A stretch of DNA of 64,000 nucleotides from assembly GCA_949316235.1 (NCBI GenBank), contig OX438743.1, positions 37,169,242 through 37,233,241 of the forward strand, given 5' to 3'. The DNA comes from Oegoconia quadripuncta. Lineage: Eukaryota > Arthropoda > Insecta > Lepidoptera > Autostichidae. The notes beneath the pieces were generated by a model. That model made no database searches, had not been told where the DNA came from, and saw only the letters and a program-made list of their open reading frames with translations. Positions 56,937 through 64,000 of the stretch are shown piece by piece; the first letter of the stretch is position 1, and each line of letters opens with the position of its first letter. A program made the position numbers and the translations under genes.

Positions 56937-57256
56937 TTTTTTTATGCACACCGGGTTACATTTGACCTCAATCTGTTATGTTAAGTGAAGATGAGGCCGA
57001 AAGGTAGAAGCGTACTGACCCGGAAACCTAAATATTTAGGGAACTGGCTATCTTATCTCTCACGACCGGAACACAACAATACTGTTAACATTGCTACTTG
57101 GCGGATTTAGATAAGATGGTGGTAGCTAGCCAGGCGGACATTTAAAAAGCCCTACCACCAACCAAACCGAGTACTAAACATGTACCCTGCTGGGAATCGA
57201 ACCTGCGACCGCCGATTCGCAAACCCTATGTGTTTACATTGAGCCACGGAGGCGGT
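56937..57256 (-). mobile_element. SINE family C, full length
   Basis: From TTTTTTATGCACACCGGGTT to GAGCCACGGAGGCGGT on the plus strand, with moderate divergence. Confidence 0.85.
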
Positions 57257-57875
57257 GTTAATTTAAAGTAATGATGAAAAATGAAATAATCCTTGACTTG
57301 TCAATTTACAGCCCGATTCAATCAGAAACAATTATACATGCGAACTTGTTTTTTATTAATCTTTCTTAGTACTACAAAGCTGTAATTTGGCACGCCGACA
57401 TAGTGGTATTAATAATATCTTGAAAAAAAATTTTTTTTTATTCTACTTTGCCACAAGTAACAAGAAGGATAAAAATTGTACCCAATCGAGTAGGGTGTCG
57501 TTGTTTCGGTCCTTCAAAAATATGACGGGTTATCTCGAACAGTTTTTCGATTTAGGGATCCGTTTGCGAAATATTAAGCTTGAAAGTGCAAATTTTTGTT
57601 AGAGTCTAGTGTCACCCAGCACCTGTCAATGATAACGGTTGATTTGTATACGTGAAAATTTTCACGGCAGCAGCAAACTGCGCGTGGCCCGACACCCACT
57701 TGGTCAGTTTCTTATGTAAGTAAGGAAAGAGCTTCTTTTCTATGTTTGATGAAAATCGGTTTAGCCGTTTTGAAGATAATTAACTTTAAACACAGTCGCT
57801 TTGTATACCAGTATGATATTATTATGTTTGATCCCGAGGGACTAAATTCGGGGTTTTCAAAATTTATAATCTTTA

Positions 57876-58178
57876 TCTCAGCCTGTAACTTCCCACTGCA
57901 GGGATAAAGCTACTGCCTTCCCTCGTATAATGAGGGAGTATGGGCCATAGTCCACCACGCTGGCCCAATGCGGTTTGGGGACTTCACATGCCTTACAATT
58001 TTTATTTCTCAGACATGGAGGTTTCCTCACGATGTTTTCCTTCACCGTTTAAGAGCAGTCGGATAAATGCACATAAGTAGGTTAAATGTCAAAACTCATT
58101 GGTACATGGCCTGTCTGGGAATCGAACCCGGACCTCCCAAATTGGGAGACCGCGTCGTAACTGCTGAGCCACCGACGC
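57876..58178 (-). mobile_element. tRNA-derived SINE, family D, full length
   Basis: Minus strand: GCGTCGGTGGCTCAGCAGTT, GGGAGGTCCGGGTTCGATTC, then the same body as 37165, ending CTGCAGTGGGAAGTTACAGG. Confidence 0.87.
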
Positions 58179-58839
58179 TCTTTAAAAGAAACCCGAAGAA
58201 ATTTATAATATTACCAATTTATTTTTATTTGACTATCTATAACTTACTTGAATCCACAAAGCATCATTGTATTTAGTTGTATTCTAACTAAAGAAAAGTG
58301 GAGTCTTCATTAAAATTGTTTATAAAACCAGAAATAGACATACTATATTGTGTGACCCGTTTTCTTTGCTCTCCCGCCCGAGTGTATTGTAGCCCAACAA
58401 TCATTGTACCCTTTGTTAAATGCAAAATGGAGGGATGACGTATCTGGGACAACTATAGACCCATGTAGTATACGTGTATACCAGACCTTTAGTGATACTA
58501 TTACGTCATATATATTAGACGATGAGCTATTATTTTTGTTGTGTATATACATAGAATAAGTAAATAGATGATGGCCATGTGTCTTAGATTTTTCCGAATT
58601 CTGTGGAGTAAGCTCACAGGAAAACGAACGTCGGAGATCATAGACGTCCCGGTACTTACGCATATATTGACGTACATAATGACTGGTGGACGAGTGAGGG
58701 GTCGGACGTGACGTATGCTTGCTCGATATCTGATTACCATCATCGGCCGTGACCGAAGGGATCTCTTGGTTTTGACATTTTTATTTAAAAAAATTCATAG
58801 CGATTGATAAGTTTTTCATTCTTTCTTTGATGGCAGCAA

Positions 58840-58925
58840 CTACTCTGCAGGGGGGACTGAAAACCAGCAACACTGCTGAGTCCCGACCCATTCATCACAA
58901 TATTTTATTATAAATTTTAATAATT
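58840..58925. repeat. interspersed repeat, reverse copy of 28885-29100
   Basis: See the 28885 entry. The shared block is about 70 bp with a few differences. Confidence 0.55.
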
Positions 58926-58952
58926 TCCGATACTTGTGTTCTTTGTGATGAA

Positions 58953-59025
58953 TCATCATCATCAGCCCGTAATCATCCCACTCCAGGGATTTAGGCCTTC
59001 CCTCGTATATGGGGAGGGTTGTGAA
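58953..59025 (-). mobile_element. SINE family D, tail fragment
   Basis: ATCATCATCATCAGCCCGTA, then CCACTCCAGGGATTTAGGCC and TTCCCTCGTATA: the reverse of the family-D 3' end. Confidence 0.75.
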
Positions 59026-59322
59026 GAATAAATACCCTTTATTATTATTATTTGTCACCATTTTCATCTCCCTCTATCATAGTCTACCATCTTCGCAACT
59101 GCTTTATCGCGATCTTTTTCTGATCATGCATCAGTGTGTGTGTTTGTGTGTCCAGCCTTTGTACGCACGTATCTTAGTGATGCGTGGTCGGATTTGGGTA
59201 AGGTTTTTTTTAAATGAAAGACTAAACGAACCTGTCCCCGGTTCTTAGCCATATTTGATGAAAATCAAATGGTTCAACCATTTCCAAGATATTTAGCATT
59301 TAAAACAATCTTTTAGTCTACG

Positions 59323-59545
59323 TTTTTTGGTTGGTACTTGACCTCAATCACACATGAGGTCAGAGGTGGAAGCGTACTGACCCGGAAACCCCAACACACT
59401 TGGAGGACTGGCTATCTTATCTCTGAAAACCGGAACACAACAATGCTATTAACATTGCTGCTTGGGGGCAGATTTAGATAAGATGGTGGTAGCTAGCCAG
59501 GCGGACATTTAAAAAGCCCTACCACCAACCAAACCGAGTACTTAA
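59323..59545 (-). mobile_element. SINE family C, partial
   Basis: Core and tail with a deletion near CACATGAGGTCAGAGGTGGA. It ends at CCAAACCGAGTACTTAAAC, where unrelated repeat DNA begins. Confidence 0.8.
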
Positions 59546-59760
59546 ACGCGTTTATGTTGTGTTGCGATTATATTTGTTCTGCTTATTCGCTTGGACGAAA
59601 TATACAACTATCCCACTCTTACTCCTAACTCGCGCGTGACAAACGATATCAGGCTACAGGGGCTGGACGATATAATAATTTATTCAATCAATGTTGTCAG
59701 GGATTTTCTTAACTGACTCATAAGTTTACTTATTGTACAGGAAAGTAAAAACTAACTTGT

Positions 59761-60014
59761 TTAATCGTCGAGTAAATCAGTGTACTCGGGAATTTGAGCT
59801 CTACGTAGAAAACCTATTACTCCTAAGCCGTGTAAAACAACGCTTCTAGGTACAGGATGTAGCGGAAACCACCACGCTTCTGTAGTACGTCCGGCGGGAC
59901 CGGCATATTCGACGGAGCGTGCAACGACGATTTTCACGCTACTATGGGTAAACGGTAGCCATCTTAGTGAGTAGACTGCGTGGGAGTGGCAACAGCTTCC
60001 TGAGGAAAATGAAT
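59761..60014 (-). CDS. possible terminal coding exon of an unidentified gene
   Basis: The minus strand has an acceptor-like TTCATTTTCCTCAG and then an open frame (HAVYSLRWLPFTHSSVKIVV, AGPAGRTTEAWWFPLHPVPR, GVIGFLRRAQIPEYTDLLDD) to TAA at 59761. Composition is richer in GC than its surroundings, and the other two frames close quickly. No family is recognised. It could be a 3' exon, a processed pseudogene or a repeat-borne frame. Confidence 0.3.
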
Positions 60015-60149
60015 AATGACAAGTACGAACTGACTGACTAATGAGTTGCAAGCGCTCTGTTATTGTAACTATTAATTGGAATTTGTTGTAGAAATTATAA
60101 TTTTATTAAATTACTACAGTATGTAGGTACCTAGGTACTCAATCATTTC

Positions 60150-60912
60150 AATCAATCATTTATTAAGTTGTCTCCACATTATAGCATTATTGTACATTAA
60201 AGCTAAGTATAGCTAGGGACTATAATTCTATGTGGAGACTGGTGCCTGAACTAGGGAAACCTGTCTCCCAGGTAACCAGGTCTCCATCCCACGGTTTACG
60301 AAAATAAAAAGAAAAGATAATATTGATAAAAAAGTAAGAAAGAGACAATGGAAATAATTATTGTGTTTAGTATGAGTGCATTTGTGTATTGCGTTTGTGG
60401 ATTTGTGATTGCGCGTGTGCAGTTTTGTGATTCCGTGCGTACGTTTGTGAATAGCGTGTATGTGAATTTGTGTTTTGCGTGTTTGTGCATTTGCCTATAG
60501 CGTGTGTGCATTTGTGTATTGCGAGAGTGCATTTGTAATTGCGTGTGTCCATTTGTGTATTGTATGTGAGCATTTGTGTATTGCGTGGATGCATTTGTGT
60601 ATTGCGTGGATGCATTTGTGTATTGCGTGTGTGTGTATTTGTGTATTGCGTGTGTGCACTGGTGTATTGAGTTGATGCATTTGTGTATTTACCTTACCTA
60701 ATGATATTGAGAAGGGATTCGGTTTCTCCATATGTAAGTTTTTGTAACCACTTACTTGTTTTATGTTTGCACGCCGACTTGGGTAACGGATAGATTTCAA
60801 GGATTCTGTTGCACTTATTATACAGATATGATCCAAGAACGCAAAAGAATCTGTTGGTGAAGGCTGGATACTGGATGAGAAATAAGCCATTTAGGAAAAA
60901 TTTTAATAACAT
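60150..60912 (-). mobile_element. LINE 3' end, same family as 49226-51060
   Basis: The minus strand encodes FTNRFFCVLGSYLYNKCN and ACKHKTSKWLQKLTYGETES, homologous to the C-terminus of the 49238-50573 protein, up to a stop near 60694. It is followed by a 21-bp minisatellite, then a 3' UTR with GTCTCCACAT/ATGTGGAGAC arms at 60170-60179 and 60230-60239, and a (TGAT)n-type tail. Confidence 0.78.
60371..60695. repeat. 21-bp minisatellite
   Basis: About 15 imperfect copies of GCATTTGTGTATTGCGTGGAT. Because 21 is a multiple of three, heptapeptide-repeat frames stay open on both strands; they are not genes. It sits directly after the stop codon of the LINE relic. Confidence 0.92.
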
Positions 60913-61729
60913 GATTGACGATTTTTTTATTTATTATTATTAACTGGATACGCGCGATTTAATAAATTTGACGATTCCACGAAAGATATAACCTATCCAG
61001 TGATGTCAAATAATGATTAATCGATAAAAAATAATAATATACTCTAAATAAGCTATCGCCTTTGATCCTTTCGGTTACAAGTTGTAGAGTTATTTATTAA
61101 TCACTTACGTAATTCATTTTTGTACATCGTCCCAAATTACCTCAATCAATCAATCAATCAATCAAATACGCTTTATTGTTTAAATAAGGAAGGTACATTT
61201 AAATACCTTATAGAAACTACAAATAATTACTTTTTAACCACCACTGAGCTTTGGATTGAAGTTTTTTACTTCTAGAGATAAGTTCACCTTCAGTTTTGTA
61301 CATGTTACTTTTTCTATGCAATAAAGAATAACTTTGAAATAAATACTATATAGTTAATCGAATATGCATGAACCTAAATTTGTTCCAAAAATAAGGCCAG
61401 TTATTTAATTGTATTTCTTGAAGAAGGCTGTGTGGGAGACTAGTTGATCGATGACTTTTCGAAGGGCAGAGAGTGTGTATGTACGTAAGTATCGGAAATG
61501 CGTAGAAAGTCTAAGAACGGTTTATCTCTAAATATAATAAGGTCAAATAAAATATTTGTGAGTGTATTCTTAAAAACGTGATATCGCCAAAACGGATAAT
61601 TTTTCGCTATAATTTTATTTAATAACACACCTTGAAAGGAATCTATCCTTTTTCCAATCACCCTGACGTATCCATTCATATTCATATATTTACTGCATTA
61701 CACATATCACAGTTACAATACATAGGTGG

Positions 61730-61885
61730 TATTAATATGCCTGCATCCAGCGGGTCAGACAACCTGATAAAGGACGCGGGAAGTCAGTGGATGCAGGCCG
61801 CTTCCAACCGGTCACTCTGGAATGCTATGGGGGAGGCCAATGTTCAGCACTGGACGTCTTTTGGCTGATATGATGATGATGATAT
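61730..61885 (+). mobile_element. RTE LINE 3' end
   Basis: Encodes [19 protein letters not shown] and LWNAMGEANVQHWTSFG, then a stop and GATATGATGATGATGAT. Confidence 0.82.
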
Positions 61886-62057
61886 TTGTTCTGATGTATA
61901 TAACTAATTAGACTCCACCTCTCTTTCCAACCAATCGTCCCTCTGAATTTATTTCCAGGATAACAAGTAGATAATATTCATGTGGACTTTTAAATGAGGA
62001 TATAGTGAAGATGTTTAAACAATATTTTTATGGATAAATAAACTAAAAAAAATATAA

Positions 62058-62220
62058 TATATCCGCTTGACCAACTAAGTCTGCCACCAAGCGACAATGT
62101 TTGATGATGGTATCATTGTATTTCGCCTGAGATAAGATAAGTTTAGGCTTCGGATGGGTGCACTCCACCTTTGGCCTTAAGGTGTGATTTAAGCCCAACC
62201 CGTTATGCATAATAAAAAGA
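62058..62220 (+). mobile_element. diverged relative of SINE family C
   Basis: CTGCCACCAAGCGACAATG, GAGATAAGATAAG, CCACCTTTGGCCTTAAGGTG and CAACCCGTTATGCATAA keep the order of family C but with many changes and gaps. Confidence 0.6.
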
Positions 62221-63016
62221 GACAAAATACGTATTAAACCAGGACATTGTCTATATCTGTGCTAAATTTGTTCGAGTTATGAAGGAGTGTTCATCCAAAT
62301 ATCCAAACCTTTGTAATTTATAATATTAGTGGGATAATTGCGCATTTGATCTCCTGCCCTATGTGCTTCTCCACCTGTGGCATGAAAGACCTTTACGTGG
62401 CTGCAGACAACGCCGTAGTTGTGGCTGAATTCTGGGCGGATCAAATATGGTTGGACGCATTGACACGAAGAAGTGGGATGTGATAACAAAACTAATTTCG
62501 GTATCAATTTTGTTTATTAACGACTTTCACTTTTGTATAAGAAAATGCAACTGTGGAAATATAGGCTACGGAATACATCGAGGTACACACAGATGACGGC
62601 AAATGTTAGTTACACGAATATTGTCAAAGCCCAAGCTTGAGTTTTGTCAGACGTTGAGGGGAACCTAAAGGGATTTAGATGCAAAAGGCAAAAAGTTAAA
62701 GGCAAAGCCATACCTTTTGCATTAGTAATAGGTAGCGTCACTGCTAAGAAAATTTCGCAGACCCTTCCAACACGTTTATTTTTTGTTGAGATGAAAAATA
62801 AATATTCTATTGCGGGCGGGATTTTGGTTCATAATGATAACATTTCAGCTGGTATATGTTGATTGTTCAAGTGTCCACGGAGCAAAACAGTGGGGGTGGT
62901 GTCCTAAATGAGCTCGTACGATCGCGGTGGGCTTGGCTGCAATGTGGTTGCGACAGACGCCTATCAATTTAAAAATAAAATACGTTGGAAATATCTATAA
63001 AATCTGTAAAGCTTTT

Positions 63017-63256
63017 TTTGGCTGGTGGTAGGGCATTTTAAATGTCCGCCAGGCTAGCTACCACCATTTTATCTAAATCTGCCGCCAAGCAGCAATGTTA
63101 ATAGCATTGTTGTGTTCCGGTTGTCAGAGATAAGATAGCCAGTTTCCCAAATGTGTTGGGGTTTCCGGGTCAGTACGCTTCCATCTTCGACCTCATCTTC
63201 ACTTAACATCAGGTGTGATTGAGGTCAAGTTCCAACCCGTTGTGCATAAAAAAAAA
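63017..63256 (+). mobile_element. SINE family C, 5'-truncated
   Basis: From TTTTGGCTGGTGGTAGGGCA through the core to GTTGTGCATAAAAAAAAAG; close to the 44277 copy. Confidence 0.85.
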
Positions 63257-63369
63257 GCGATGAAGTATGGCATTTTTTCCTTTAAAAGTATTTGAGGAGG
63301 ATCCTCAAATGCTAACGATAGGATGTTTTTGTATGGGTAATCGAAGGTGTATTGATCAAATTCCACTAT

Positions 63370-63455
63370 AGTTCTTTGGGGAAAGTTGTTCATAATCAAG
63401 AGTGGCGTCACTAAATAAAGGGAATTATACGAATTCCAATTCACCCTGTATTAAC
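63370..63455 (+). repeat. family H repeat
   Basis: TTTGGGGAAAGTTGTTCATA, ATCAAGAGTGGCGTCAC and TTCACCCTGTATTA; compare 23053-23130. Confidence 0.6.
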
Positions 63456-63664
63456 TTTTGATAAACCGGAAACCTAGATATTTACTTCAAGTTTGTTCTG
63501 TAAAAATTTCATTTAGATTTATCTTGCCATTTCACAATTGAAAATGGTATTATACATTTATATGGATACGCGAGCTTATGCAGGACCCGTAAAATGAGTT
63601 ATCTACTAACCAGTGGATTATTCAAATCACTTGGGTCATAATATCGATACGAAATTAAGATACT

Positions 63665-63990
63665 CGTGGCGCACTCGCATTCGCTATTCGATGTCGATTA
63701 GTAAAGTTAAGCAATGTCTGGTGCGGTCAGTTCTTGGATTGATCACTAGTGGCATTTTAATACGAGTATTTCTATGTTTCTGAACGCATGTTAAATAGTC
63801 AGTAACGGTTGTATTCAATTGAAGGCAATAATTAAGCCAAGTCGGTGGCCAACAGGGGCGGCTTAATACTGACTATGTTACGATGGCCACTAGGCTTATA
63901 TAAATCCACAAAACCGTGTTTTACTCGCGTGGTGAATTATGGCCAATATCCTCTCTCAGTGAGAGGAGGCTGTGCCCCAACAGCGAGGAA
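63665..63990 (+). mobile_element. 5S-rRNA-derived SINE, diverged copy
   Basis: AAAGTTAAGCAATGTCTGGT, then TTGGATTGATCACTAGTGGC, then the same body (GGGGCGGCTTAATACTG) and CTCAGTGAGAGGAGGCT near the window end. Confidence 0.78.
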
Positions 63991-64000
63991 GTGTAAAGCT

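Noticed and set aside
60296..60890. Open frames rich in His/Thr/Asn over the 60.4-kb region
   Set aside because: They come from the 21-bp minisatellite, whose period keeps frames open.
62277..62862. Short open frames near 62.3-62.9 kb as exons
   Set aside because: No flanking splice sites that keep phase with the RapGAP-BTB gene, and no recognisable motif.

Overview
The window is AT-rich, intron- and transposon-filled insect DNA, almost certainly from a moth or butterfly. Several tRNA-derived SINE families, RTE-type LINE tails ending in (GAT)n, and short non-autonomous elements with one end reading like 'ACTAGCTTTCCGCCCGCGG' are the usual intron filler of Lepidoptera. There are no bacterial operons, CRISPR arrays or rRNA operons. 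Nothing could be searched, so family names rest on recognised motifs.

One host gene dominates. On the minus strand I can join twelve coding exons, from 45007 down to a stop codon at 2800. Every junction has AG/GT splice sites and matching phase, giving a continuous 832-codon frame. The product is a Rap/Ran-GAP domain (asparagine-thumb motif KRHIGNDIV) followed by a BTB/POZ domain with a long insert and then a BACK domain. The BTB-BACK half matches what I remember of the arthropod 'serine-enriched protein' (gprs-like). A phase-compatible extra exon at 53294-53379 probably continues the gene upstream, and the true 5' end lies outside what I can identify. Introns are short (about 0.2-0.7 kb) over the last ten exons, then about 12 kb (9.2-21.2 kb), 23 kb (21.4-44.7 kb) and possibly 8 kb.

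The introns carry the mobile DNA. The 23-kb intron holds a structurally complete DIRS-type tyrosine-recombinase retrotransposon (29519-34417) on the opposite strand. It has gag-like, RT/RNase H/methyltransferase-like and recombinase frames, 154-bp inverted terminal repeats and an internal complementary region, and it sits inside a SINE. The upstream intron holds a 5'-truncated CR1/Jockey-like LINE (49226 to about 51060). A second, shorter copy of this LINE (minus strand, about 60150-60912) lies further upstream. Both copies have a tandem repeat right after the stop codon and a covarying 3' stem-loop.

Smaller elements include five tRNA-derived SINE families or relics, a 5S-rRNA-derived SINE (52207-52510, 63665-63990), many RTE tails, a large inverted duplication (23820-24245 / 25759-26390), and several perfect short palindromes, one of which was demonstrably created inside a SINE copy. 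Regions 1-2799, 17000-20330, 26860-29470 and 37450-41480 show no gene I can support.
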